Under the pieces are notes generated by a model, which saw only the letters and a list, made by a program, of their open reading frames with translations, did no database searches and had not been told where the DNA came from. Positions 23,481 to 34,440 of a DNA stretch of 64,000 nucleotides are shown piece after piece. Every line of letters begins with the position of its first letter. Positions within the stretch are counted from its first letter, which is position 1. The position numbers and the translations under genes are program-made. This DNA is from Rallus limicola (Eukaryota > Chordata > Aves > Gruiformes > Rallidae): the NCBI GenBank assembly GCA_022605955.1, contig JAKCOZ010000003.1, forward strand, positions 13,339,331-13,403,330, written 5' to 3'.

Positions 23481-24531
23481 TATCAGGCCAAGCAGTCCTG
23501 ATATAAAATTAAAAATTTCTGACTGGGGGTATCTTACCATATATATCCTTACATATGCGTCTTCTGATAATATCAACAGGCACTCTGAATCTCATCAGAT
23601 ACAATACATATAAATTTCTGCCTTCCTCCAAGATAAGTTGTTTGTTAGAAAATTATATTTAAAGACAACAAAGTATCACAAATTTCTCACAGCCTGAAGG
23701 CTAATAGCTCATGCAGCATTGTATGGGAAGGTTCTTACTACTTAATTATATAGCAGAAACGAGAAGGAAGCAGGCTCAGAAAATACTTTTCTTTAGCTTG
23801 GTATTGTAAATAATGCAACTTAGACTCTTCTCAGGATAACCCATACATAGCCATACATATTTTATTAATTATGATTACCTAAATTTGGAATTTAGTTAAA
23901 AATCTTGTGCCTACAATACAGCTCCTTCTTGTTTGTTTTTTAGTCAGGCACAGAGGAGAATTTGGTAGCTATAATAATCTCCTGTTGTGTTCATTGATAT
24001 TTGTAGTCAGGCAAAAGAAGTAATGATTTTACTCATATATTCAGCAGTGTTCCCCTAACTTTATCATGACTTTAAGATAAGACAGGCATTGAAAATATTA
24101 GTGAAATATGTCTATATGCCTGTTATGGCTTCTGTTTTTTAGTTCTGCTTTTATATTTTATTGATGTTTTGTTATTTTAATGTGTATTGGGAAACTTTCT
24201 TTCTGAAAAAAGATAAAGCCTTTATCTAACGTAAGAGCCTCGTAAATGTTCTTCACCTCCACAAACCTTTAATTTTTTTACCTGGTGTTAAACATGCTCA
24301 AGTACATCTTTGATGAAACTGTCTAGTCAGTGCCACTGGCTTTCCAAGTTAATTTAACCTGCTACTTAAAAAGACAGCTGGAAATAGTTTTATTTTCTTT
24401 ATAGGTACAGAAATAAAACAAGAAAAAATTATAAACAGATACTTGGAGTTTAAGAAAATTATGCAAATTGCATAAACTTCTGTAGTGTAACATGGAAAAG
24501 GAGCACATACTAACTTTTTAAAGATATAACA
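23481..24531. other. Unique AT-rich non-coding DNA between two CR1 copies
   Basis: I see no gene or repeat. It separates the 3.1-kb CR1 from the next forward CR1 and shows no target-duplication relationship between them. Confidence 0.5.
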
Positions 24532-25564
24532 ATGACATTCATCCTGATAACAAAGTTGAGAGAGCATGGGATAGATGAGTGGACAGTGAGGTGGGTTGAG
24601 AATTGGCTGTCAGACCGAGCTCAGAGGGTGGTGATCAGTGGAGCAGAGTGTGACTGGAGGCCTGTGACTAGCGGTGTTCCCCAGGGCTTGGTGTTGGGTC
24701 CAGTCCTGTTTAATATCTTCATTGACGACCTTGATGAGGGAACAGCATCCACCCTCAGCAAGTGCTGATGATACAAAGCTGGGAGGAGTGGCTGACACAC
24801 AGGAACACTGCGCTGCCATTCAGCGAGGCCTGGACAGGCTGGAGAGCTGGGCAGGGAGAAACCAGATGAGGTTCAACAAAAGCAAGTGTAGAGTCTTGCA
24901 CCTGGGAAGGAATAACCACATGTATCAGTACAGGCTAGGGGATGACCTGCTGGAGAAGAGCTCTGTGGAGAAGGACCTGGGGGTCCTGGTTGATGACAGG
25001 TTGGCCATGAGCCCGCAGTGTGCCCTGGTGGCTAAGAGAGCCAATGGGATCCTGGGGTGCATCAGGAGGAGTGTGGGCAGCAGGTCAAAGGAGGTGATCC
25101 TCCCCCTCTACTCTGCCCTGGTCAGGCCCCACCTGGAGAATTGTGTCCAGTTCTGGGCTCCCTGGTATAAAAAGGACAGGGGTGTCCTTGAGAGAGTCCA
25201 AGGAAGGGCTATGAAGATGATTAAAGGCCTGGAACATCTCCCCTGTGAGGAAAGGCTGAGTGAGCTGGGACTGTTCAGCCTTGAGAAGAGAAAACTAAGG
25301 GGGGACCTAATTAATGTTTATAAATATCTTAAGCATGGGATGCAGGGGGAATTGGCCAGCCCCTTTTCTGTGGTCTGTGGAGACAGGACAAGGGGCAATG
25401 GCTGCAAGTTGGAGCACAGGAAGTTCCGCAGCAACATGTGGAAGAACTTTTCCCCAGGGAGGGTGACAGAGCCCTGGGACAGGCTGCCCAGGGAGGTGGT
25501 GGAGTTTCCTTCTCTGGAGATATTCAAGACCTGTCTGGGCGCCTGTCTGTGCAATATGAGCTAG
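24532..25564 (+). pseudogene. CR1 ORF2 C-terminal part, one frameshift
   Basis: Frame one (24532-24768) carries the RT blocks [16 protein letters not shown] and [14 protein letters not shown] two-base loss near 24764-24768 falls exactly at the F of the catalytic F-A-D-D and shifts translation into the frame 24674-25564. That frame stays open for the rest of ORF2: A-D-D-T-K-L-G-G, then [48 protein letters not shown]. The stop is at 25562-25564. There are about 290 continuous codons after the lesion. It cannot be functional because the N-terminal half is absent. Confidence 0.92.
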
Positions 25565-25628
25565 GGAGCTGCTTTGACAGGGGGGTTGGACCAGATGATC
25601 TCTCGAGGTCCCTTCCAACCCCTATGAA
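24532..25628 (+). mobile_element. CR1 LINE, well-preserved 3' third
   Basis: This copy begins inside the RT domain and ends in a 3' UTR with GGTTGGACCAGATGATCTCTCGAGGTCCCTTCC and TATGAATCTATA near 25628. It is visibly more GC-rich than its surroundings and has only one frame break over about 1 kb, so it is likely the youngest CR1 here. Its UTR (CCAGATGATCTC) and coding details differ from the copy at 20396, so it belongs to another CR1 subfamily. Truncation at 24532 removes the endonuclease and the N-terminal RT. Confidence 0.95.
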
Positions 25629-27429
25629 TCTATATAGATAGCATATCTGTCTTTATATATACCTTATTTGTCAGCCTAAACCAACTGAACATATATACAC
25701 AAAATTGCAGCATGTATGTTATGTATATATATTTTTTCTATTCTGCTATATTTTGAATGACACATTTCTAATATTACTACTTTGCTTTCTCTGCCTTTTT
25801 TGAATCTTTGAGGACTGTCAGATGTTACATATTTGAAAAAGACCTGGACAGATTAAGTTTTTGACATTTTCTATATAAAAATGTCACATGGTCTTGATCT
25901 TTCTATGCTTCCTACACTGTTTTGTACTAACTGAAGAACACTCCAGTTCTGAATTTTCAAGGAATAAAATAATCTCCTTTAAATTTCTTCCTCTTACATG
26001 ATATTCAAATAGAAAATTACAAAGATTTTTTTTCCCTTTTTTATATTTGTGGATTGTGAGTTGTGCAAGAACATGTCTTAACTTGATTAGTGCCCATATT
26101 TTTAAGAAGAGAAAAAAATATAGATTTTACTGCATTACAGTAAACGAGGTGAATTCTGTGTGCTTTGTGTATGCACTATTTTATGGGTAAATATCCACAG
26201 TAAGCACACTAAAACTGACAATTTTACTCAGGCTTGTATTAATATAGCTGACAATTGAATTTGGTCCACCACAGGAAAGGAGAAGTCTCTAGAAAAGAAA
26301 GAAAGCTACATACATTAAACACACATTTTCACAGTGGGCATATTCTGTATTTATGTAGATGCAGAATAAAGCTGGATATTTTTCTCCTGAATTATCCCCA
26401 AGAGCACTTGCAAACAGTTCATAACAAGTGAGCTAGGAATAAAGCAAAAGATTGTTTGACTGTAGTTTGTAAAGATGTGCTCAGAAAAGCATTTGGTTTT
26501 ACAATTTGATTCAGCTTAGGATTCAATTCCACGTTGGTGACCACTATCTGGCCACGTTGCTTCATTCAAATTGAGCAATATAAAGTAAATTATACCAGTA
26601 CCAAGGTATGACTGCCTGATCTGTAGGCAAAGCAAAATAAGATCTTCCATTTTGATTCATACCAAAACTGTGCCTAGCCAAGCGTTCTGTCTCTGACAGT
26701 CACTTATGCCTTGTGACAGAGTATAAAAACTAGAGTATATAATGGGCTATTTCTGCCATCATATGGTTTTAGTAGTCAGACATACATTCGTACATTAATC
26801 TCATCATGCTCAGACCCTTCAGAAATTCCTCCCTGAAAATATATTTGTTTCTGCTACCCCCTTCACTATGAACCACATCGCACCATATCTCTCCTATCCT
26901 CTCATTTTTAGTAGAATTTATCCTGCTGCTAGTCCCTTTGATGATTGTGATTATGCAGCTACATGGAAGCATTGCTTTTGGAGACATAAGCTTGCCTGTG
27001 TTTATTTTTGAGTTAGAGTGGATAGTAGCATGCAGCTGGGAAGATGCATCCTCAGAGGTGATAACTGTAGACAGCATATAAGATTTCTTTCCTTCTGTAT
27101 TGTGAAGGCAATTCATGGCCCATGATGTAAGATGAAACATAAATTCATAGTTTTTACTTGATGAAACAACTTATTTGGTTTGCAACACAGATCCAAGCGG
27201 TCTGTGTCTCTCAGGTGTCAGGTTTAACTAATGACCCAAGAGTGTTACAGTTAGCCATCAATTCGAAGAGCCTTAGGCATTATTTTCTACTATTTTTTCT
27301 ATGTTGTAAAACAAGATATTACAGTTTTTTCCAAATAAATTTTGCAGTTAATGGAAGGTTGGGCCAAAATGAAGCAATGATGTTTTGCGGCCTCCTCTGA
27401 TTTTAATTTACTTTGTCATTGATGAATGA
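25629..27429. other. Unique AT-rich non-coding DNA
   Basis: No gene is supported. A reverse-strand open frame of 123 codons (26769-27140) has no recognisable domain and overlaps no repeat. A TATA-like GTATAAAAAC lies near 26721, pointing away from that frame's start. I treat both as chance. Confidence 0.45.
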
Positions 27430-27700
27430 TTAAGTCAACAGTAGCAAGTGATAGGACAAGAGGAAATGGAGCCAAGTTACACCAGGAGAGGTTTTGATTG
27501 TGTATTAGGAAAAACTTCTTCGCAGATGGAGTTTTTAGGCATTGTAATGGACTGCCCAGGGAGGTGTTTGAGTCTCCAACCCTGAAGATATTTAAAAGAC
27601 AATTAGATGTCTTGCTGAGGGACATGGTTTTGTAGTGGATAGCAGGTTAGGATGATGGTTGGACTTGATCTAAAGGGCCCCTTCCAACCAGACTCTTCCT
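27430..27700 (+). mobile_element. CR1 LINE, 3' end fragment
   Basis: It starts at the R-T-R-G-N-G-A-K-L block near 27450-27475, then has the [22 protein letters not shown] segment (27543-27580) and the UTR words GGTTGGACTTGATCTAAAGG and CCCCTTCCAACC. It ends near 27700 with no ATTCTATG repeat; the terminus reads AGACTCTTCCTGAG. The lack of the usual octamer suggests a different CR1 subfamily or a damaged 3' end. Confidence 0.88.
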
Positions 27701-30642
27701 GAGTAAATCAGGTCAAGGTATGTAGAAGGTAAAAAACACTCCAGGATTCCAGGACAAATATGATGGGATACAAGTGATTGTTTGCAGTGGTCAAAGACTA
27801 CAGTGGGAAGTGTACTTAATCTGAATCTGTGTAGTTGGAATCAAAAGATTCTTGTCCAGATGTTGTGCACATGTACACACAGGTCACAAAAATGAAATTT
27901 TCTTCTGTTTTGAAAGAAGATATCCTTGACACTGGTTGTCATGTTCTTCAGACAATTAAATGGTACTCTGCACAGTTATGTAAAACACTGACAGAACTAA
28001 TGTATTCTTCATGTTCACTAGCTGATGCTCTGCAAATGATTAATGTAATCTAATTATAATTTAAGCAGTGGACCACACTCTTGAAGACCTTAACTTCTAT
28101 GCTCATTACAACAAAGTTTTCATGGCTTTTTCAAAATGAAGGACCGCTAAAGAATCTATTTAATCTTGACTTTAATCCTTATTTGTATTTTATCCTCTAT
28201 CTTTTCAGTCTTTTCAAACCATTAATTTCCAGTGGTGTTCAAGATTATTTCTGTCAAATACTTTCTCATTCCTGATTGGTACATCAGAATATAGTTGAAA
28301 GAATGTAGATGACTGAAAACTGAAGCTTACAGAAATTATAAGATCATCTTCTCACTAAACACACTTCATTAGGTCACCAAAAGCTGTGATTAAAATAGCA
28401 GAGTAGTTTGTATGACATCCACTTTCTTTTCATTAAAGGAACAGGTTCAGATTTACAAGTGATAAATTGATAAATTATTAATTCTTACCTACTTGGTACC
28501 AGACTCAACTTTGCAAGATGAGTAGTGGGATTGTCTCTGATGTAAGGGAGGCTGAGTCTGTTAACATTGGATGAGAGTCCATGGATTACATGGAGGTCCT
28601 AGACAAGTTAAGTACTCACCAAATTTTGATTACTAAGGGTAGTTATTTATTTTCTTTGTTTCTGTTCAGTCATTTTTAGTTCATGCACTTTAAAAATTCA
28701 GGCTTCGTCTTTATGACTGTATTGCAAAGTGTTCCCTCAACAGAAGGGATTTCATTTGGAAACACAAGTGGTACAGGTACAGGATTGTGTTGCAGTCTAT
28801 CAGAACATAGACTAAGTCTTGAGAAAATTTTGGCTGTCTTGATTCTGGACTCTTTTGGTTAATCAGTTCATCTGTCCTGCAAACCTGTTAGTGTTACTGA
28901 CTCTATTAGACTTTCCTATTTCACTGTGCCCCTTCTCTTTAAAAACTGTGATTTCTTCTGAAGAAAAGAGAGTGTTTAGTATGGTTCAAGTTTTATGGAA
29001 AAGTATTGCAAAATTATATTCCAGATCCTTCTTGAACATCATGAGCATGGAAATATTGTCACAATAAACATGCTAATCATGAAGAATTCCCTATAATGGA
29101 AAATAAATTATAAAAGAAAGCAATATCCACTAGTTAACATTTAATAATTATATTTATTAAGGTTATGGGGATTTTCTCTTGCTCCATGCACAAGGCTACA
29201 CAGTGATTACACCAGTTCTTTTCTGACCAGTGCAGTGATCTGCTTGTTTAGTCCATAGATCTGCATATGCTCTGAAACCCACTCTCGTCAATTGCATCGG
29301 CAGGTCCTAGATGTGCAGGATGTGAGAAAAGGTATACAACATGGAAATAGTATAGATACAGTTCTTTTTAATCTCAATTCTCCCTGGTGAACAGGTCAAT
29401 AAATAATAGCAACCAAGCAGGTTCAGCTAGAATTTACTTGGAAGATAAAAGTAAACAGACGTAAAAGTAGCAGTAGAATATGTAAGTGCTAGTTGAATTG
29501 TTGTTTGTTACTTTGGTCACTCTACAGTAACTGTTGTTTATCCCTATGAACTTTTTCCACTGAAGCTGATGTGTGACTTTTAAATTGGAATGCTCCACTG
29601 AAGACAAAATGCCTTCTGTAATTAAGACCAGAACAGGAATACTACATGTGTAGAAAGAGTAAGTTTAGCAAGGTAGCAAAAATTTCATACCTTTAATACT
29701 GCTAAGTATCCTAGTATATTCAGGAACAAATGCTGTTTTCAACTATTTGACAGGAATACTTCACATCACTCTATATCAAGATGGGTTTAATATTTAGTCT
29801 CTGAAAGTTATTCTGGTTTTTGAATGTCAGGACTTTAAGCCAGTTCCTATTTAGAATTCTGCAACACTCACATTATCTTTATATTATCTTCTTTGTTTGA
29901 AATGGTCTCATATGCAAAATGAAGCAAAGATATTACATGTGTATTAGATTTTAATTTTTTTTTAAACAAAACTCTCTGGCATATGCAAGAAGAAACCCTG
30001 TACCACAGCCTTGTGAGAATGAAGAATATTAACATTCTGACCTCCTCATGCAATGAAAATTGCATTATTAGAGTCCTTGTTAAATGCAGTGTCTTAGCTA
30101 TTCATTTACGACTAAAAATCTTCATATTACCTCCCTTTATTGGAGTTGTTACTGCACAACTTAGGGAAACAGCTTCATCTTTTAATTAGGGCACTGACCT
30201 TAATTACAAACAGAAGTCTGAGTAAAACTCTGTTTTTATACAATAACTGATTCTGTTGTACCTCTGGGGAAGAATTAGTGTTTGCAGACTCCTTTTATTG
30301 TTTCTTAAAATAATGGTGCAATTGTTCAAAGATTATAAAAAATATCAGTGTAGACACAGTTGGTCAACCTGGTAGATCAAGAGGATCCCCAGAAGAATCT
30401 CCTGTCAAAAAGCTCATTCGAAGGTTGCATAGCTCCCTTTCTTCCTATAAAGTGGCAGGAGCTTCCCTCTGCTGCTTCCTGTAAATCAATGTTCTTGACA
30501 AGGAGATGAACTTAACATTAATATAGCTCAGCATGGAGGAGATGTGTCCATTGGAGATCAACATGGTCATATGTTTGAAAAAATTATTTAAGTATACTAT
30601 ACATCTTTGTAAAGCCCAGGCAATGAGTTAACGTTGTACAAA
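27701..30642. other. Unique AT-rich non-coding DNA
   Basis: No gene or dispersed repeat is recognised over nearly 3 kb. Forward open frames at 27835-28053 (72 codons), 28081-28275 and 28855-29067 have no known domain, no convincing splice context and lengths expected by chance. AT-rich homeodomain-like words cluster near 29095-29165. Confidence 0.5.
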
Positions 30643-30783
30643 GGTGTGTATTTAAAAGGTGTGTAGATGAAGTCCTTAAGGATGTGATGTAGAGGTGGAC
30701 TAGTCAGGGTTAGGCTATGGTTGGACTTGGTGATCTAAAGGGACTCTTCCAACCCATGTGATTCTACAATCCTGTGATTCTAA
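30643..30783 (+). mobile_element. CR1 LINE, very short 3' end
   Basis: Only the last about 140 bp remain: GTATTTAAAAGGTGTGTAGATGAAG, TTAGGCTATGGTTGGACTTGGTGATCTAAAGG, CTTCCAACCC and a decayed terminus TGATTCTACAATCCTGTGATTCT. These match the CR1 3' UTR order seen in the copy at 15725, so the two are probably the same or related subfamilies. Confidence 0.85.
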
Positions 30784-31975
30784 TGCCTTGGGCAGTTGTT
30801 GCACAGTTTTCTCTTTTAAGTAGATTGAACAGATGTTCTCTTTCCAACTACTTGTTATGTCTGTATTTCTTTGTGAATCTTACACTAAAAATTATGCTTT
30901 ATGATGTTTTTATTTTCCTGCAAATTTTAATAGATGTTGAAATTCTTATCCCAAATACATTGAAGTTATTTGCAAGTGTTTCACTGCCTCTTTCCCTAAA
31001 ACTCATAAGAGTAATTTTATATTTGCTAAGAATCAACATAAATCACAGGCAAATTTATTTTTATAACAAGCCAGCTTTCTATCTTGTCCTTACATCCTGA
31101 ATGTATGTCTTTCTGTTATTTACCTATTCAAGGTGATAAATCAAAGAATTACTTTAGAATTAAGCAGCTTCTCACTTTAAAAAGAGACAAGAAATATTTC
31201 TCTCTATGCATGTTGCTTCTGTTGTTGGCCAGCAATCATCACTAAGATCACTTTAATAAAGAAAATCCAATTGTATGAAAGAAACTGATGAGCCAGTATC
31301 ATTTATAATTCTATCATTTCTCGACTAATTCTTTTAGTAAGCTTTAAGCAAAATTAAAATTAAATTTTATACTGTGTATTGGAAATTATTATCTAGCATA
31401 AACCCTGAATTATAATTAGGATAAATTAGAATCTGTGTTCCTCGTATGTGGAGACCAATGTAAAACTTACCAATCATAGCTACATTTGATAAGTTCTGAG
31501 TGACAGCAAAGTATACTTCACAATTTTCTACTTCTTACTTTGAGCAATTAACACAGCATGAAATTCTAATGGCTGACTTGAAAAATTACTACCAGTTGAA
31601 CAGACATGTAGTTTTATAGTAATATTCTACTGAGATGGGAGGAGAAAATAAATACACTTCATCTAAGTGTATTTCTAAGTTCCCAATTGCATAGTTATTG
31701 AATACTAAAGTGGTAGGAATCTTTGATTTGCTGATCAAGGTTTGGAGTCAAACTGTTATGATAAATGTAAGAAAGGATTGTCACACTTATACAACCCCTT
31801 CATAATACATGTGTATAGTAAATATAACTTCTTACAAACATAACAATTCATAATATTAAATACAGAAAGGGCAAACAAATCAAAGCTAACTTTGCTGTGT
31901 AAGGTCACTTTTTCTCCCATTGTAATTTTGCCTTGTGCCACTTTCCCCTCCCCTCCTTAAAATTCACAAATTTAC
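30784..31975. other. Unique AT-rich non-coding DNA
   Basis: I see no gene, RNA or repeat. A 108-codon forward open frame (30774-31100) is dominated by hydrophobic codons typical of random T-rich sequence. Confidence 0.5.
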
Positions 31976-33190
31976 ACAGGATTATAGACTTTCTGAGGCT
32001 GGAACCGACCTAATGAGATCATCTTGTCCAGTCCCCCTTCTCAACCAGACCAGGCAGATCAGGATCATTTCCAGTTAGATATTTAATATCTCCAAGGATG
32101 AAGACTTCATAAGTATTCAGCTACGCTCACAGTTAAAAGTTTTTTCTTATGTTTGAAAATAATTTCTTGCATTTCAATTCACATCTACTGCCCCTTATCC
32201 TGTCACTTGCCACCATGAGAAAAGCCCATTCTCATCTTTATTTCCCTGCACCAGCTACTACAGACTAGTAAGATTCCCTTCAGCCTTGTCTTCTTCATAC
32301 TGAACATCCCAGCTTGCTCTGCCTCTCCATCAATGTTTGTTACTTGAAGCCCTTAATTATTTTCTTAATCCTTTGTTGGACTTGCTCCAGAATGTCCATG
32401 TATGTAATTTTGTTAAGTCAGATGCCTATCTGCTTGTATCTTCCACTTGCTGAAGTCCCTCTGAATGGCAGCACAACCATAAAAAGTCCCAGTGACGCTT
32501 CACATCTTTATATATCTGTATAGATCTTTATATATCTGTAGACTTGCTGAGGGTGCACACTGTCCCACAAGCAGGATCATTAGCGAACCTATTAAAGTCT
32601 ATGGCCCAAGTATGATCCCCTGAACTACACAGTTACTGAGTGATGTCCATTCAGATACACATTCCCATCATTCACAATCTTTTGAGTCTGGCAGTTCAGC
32701 CAATTTTCAGTACACTTCACTGTCCACTTATGCTGTCAGTACTTTATCAGTGTGTTCATGAAAGTCCCAGGCAGGACAGTGTTGACTTGCTAAAGTCAGG
32801 GTAAATAATATCTGCTGCTATCCCTCATCCACTGAACTGGTCATCTAAACATAGAAGTTAAGGAGGATTTCCTCTCCATAAATCCATGCAGACTATTCCT
32901 ACTAACCTCATTGTCCCCTGTGTATTTCATGAGTAGTCTATGAACAACACTGATGAGATCACCCAGCAATTGTGGGCGTACCTCATCAAGTCCCATCGAC
33001 TAAGTATATCCAATTCCTTTATATGTTCTCTAACCTGTTCCTTCACCACTGAGGGTTAAATCGTTCTTGCTCCAGACTTGTCTTCTCATCTCATGATCTC
33101 TGGATTCCCAAAGGTTTTTTTTTACTGGAAGAGACTGGGGCAAAGAAGGACTTTTTCAATGTCCCTTGTCAACAAGAAGATGTAAAATTG
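31976..33190 (-). mobile_element. Old CR1 LINE, long diverged reverse-strand copy
   Basis: The left end CACAGGATTATAGACTTTCTGAGGCTGG is a decayed CR1 3' terminus. Reading leftward on the reverse strand, the order of ORF2 segments is recognisable but heavily mutated: the TGCCCCTTATCCTGTCAC block (32191-32208), GAAGTCCCTCTGAATGG (32453-32469), the AGACTTGCTGAGGGTGCAC segment opposite the RT catalytic site (32540-32558), and ACCTCATCAAGTCCCATCGAC (32981-33001). The CAAAGAAGGACTTTTTCAATGTCCCTTGTC block lies near 33141-33170. About 1.2 kb survives. Divergence is clearly higher than in the copies at 17089 or 24532. Confidence 0.85.
32504..32540 (+). repeat. 20-bp tandem duplication inside the old CR1
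   Basis: ATCTTTATATATCTGTA occurs at 32504-32520 and again at 32524-32540, separated by TAG, giving two copies of a 20-bp unit with no mismatch. Because the host CR1 is highly diverged, identical copies imply that the duplication is recent. Confidence 0.85.
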
Positions 33191-33869
33191 TTATTTGGCC
33201 ATAGCTGGTCAGCTGGGTTTTTTTTAACGGCAGCATCTCCAGAAAGTTTTTTGGGTGCAAATACATGGGAGTTTGTCCCTTTCAGTACAGTGGAGTAATA
33301 ATTACTATTTGTAAGAACCAGGACATTATTTTAAAAGAAGGTGCCTATGGATTTCCGCTCTAAACCCTGTCCTAAATATTCCTTTTAGTTATTTCGTCTT
33401 TGACTTTCACTGTTTTTTAAAAGCCTAAGGAAATAAATTTAGACTCTTTCTGAGAATATGTGGGGGAAAACAATAAGGTCTTTGCAGTATAAAAAATGAC
33501 CTATTTATTAACATTCTTCTGAAAAGATTTGAGTCTTGGAAGTGGAAATCTGACACAAGAATGGCAGTTTTTCAAAAGATCTTATGGTGGAAGTAATTTG
33601 GCTTGGTTTGAATGACTTATGATTATTTAAAATCATGTATTGAATTGTGAATCTATAGGCTGAGTGCACCAGCATAAAAGTGCTGCAATGTCCACCCGTC
33701 ATGTATTACATATGGATTAAGTTTGCCTGTTTTAGCAGTTTCAGGAAGGGAAGTCCCTGCAAAACTCATCTGCATTTTTGCTGGGAAGCAGCAAATGCAG
33801 GGGCTGCTCCCTAAGAAGACAGGAATGTGAGGACCTGAGACAGCAGGACAGACCTGCATCTAGTACTAC
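33191..33869. other. Unique non-coding DNA
   Basis: I see no gene. Two overlapping reverse-strand open frames (33508-33702 and 33653-33859, 64 and 68 codons) have no known domain. Confidence 0.45.
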
Positions 33870-34195
33870 CATGGTCATCAAAGAGGTGTAAGGTCAAGCT
33901 GGGGATTCAGTCTATATTGGCAAGGCTAGGACCAGATTCAGTGATGGCTGGGCTTGGCCACAAGCGATAGGGAGGTTTGGGATGTCAGTATGTGGGTGGG
34001 GGGGCAGATCAGGCCCAGTGAAGGCCTGTGATGGGCAAACAGGACCATGGGGTCAGGGCCGGCACATCAGCCTGAGGGTAGGGACCAGCTGGGTAAGGCA
34101 GGGCTATGGGGAGCTGGACACCAGCCCTGCTGGAGTGGCAAGGACTGACAGGATGCAGGGGGAAGTGTGTTTATTGGGGGTTGGCAGTCTTTACT
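33870..34195 (+). repeat. G-rich block of unknown origin
   Basis: This stretch is strongly G-rich on the + strand and contrasts with the AT-rich surroundings. It contains loosely repeated words such as GGGGTCAGGGC, GGTAGGGACCAGCTGGG, GGGCTATGGGGAGCTGG and CTGGGCTTGGCC, suggesting a degenerate repeat or a piece of an unidentified mobile element. A 76-codon open frame (33982-34212) is glycine/arginine-rich because of composition only. It directly precedes a CR1 fragment. Clusters of short G runs could form G-quadruplexes. Confidence 0.45.
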
Positions 34196-34214
34196 TTTTC
34201 AGATTTCTGTAAAA

Positions 34215-34440
34215 CTTGTGAAATGTGATACTGGCCAATATCTTCATTAATGACCTGGATAATAGAGCAAAGGGGACCCTCGGAAAGTGGAAAGTTTTTC
34301 AGACACTAAGAATTTAGGATGACAGATCCAATGGTATCATCATGCTGTTCACAGTAACGCAGCATGATGGAGAAGGCATCAGACAGAAGTCTGAAGAAAT
34401 TCAATAGTCCTGTCCCCAGGAAGGAATAGCCCTGAGAACC
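34215..34440 (+). mobile_element. CR1 LINE, internal RT fragment
   Basis: GGCCAATATCTTCATTAATGACCTGGAT (34232-34259) corresponds to the RT segment N-I-F-I-N-D-L-D. It is followed by a decayed equivalent of the S-T-L-S-K-F-A-D-D region (34275-34310) and a weak match to the F-N-K-x-K-x-V-L-H-L-G region, ending in CCCCAGGAAGGAATAGCCC near 34437. There is no 3' end. This is an old internal fragment. Confidence 0.7.

Noticed and set aside
24674..25564. 296-codon open frame as a possible host gene
   Set aside because: It is CR1 ORF2 after a frameshift, with CR1 RT and post-RT motifs and followed by a CR1 3' UTR.
26769..27140. 123-codon reverse-strand open frame outside any repeat
   Set aside because: No recognisable motif; the length is within chance expectation for 64 kb in six frames; no splice or polyadenylation support was seen.
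27835..29067. Series of three forward open frames as exons of one gene
   Set aside because: They lie in different frames without flanking consensus splice sites and show no family similarity.
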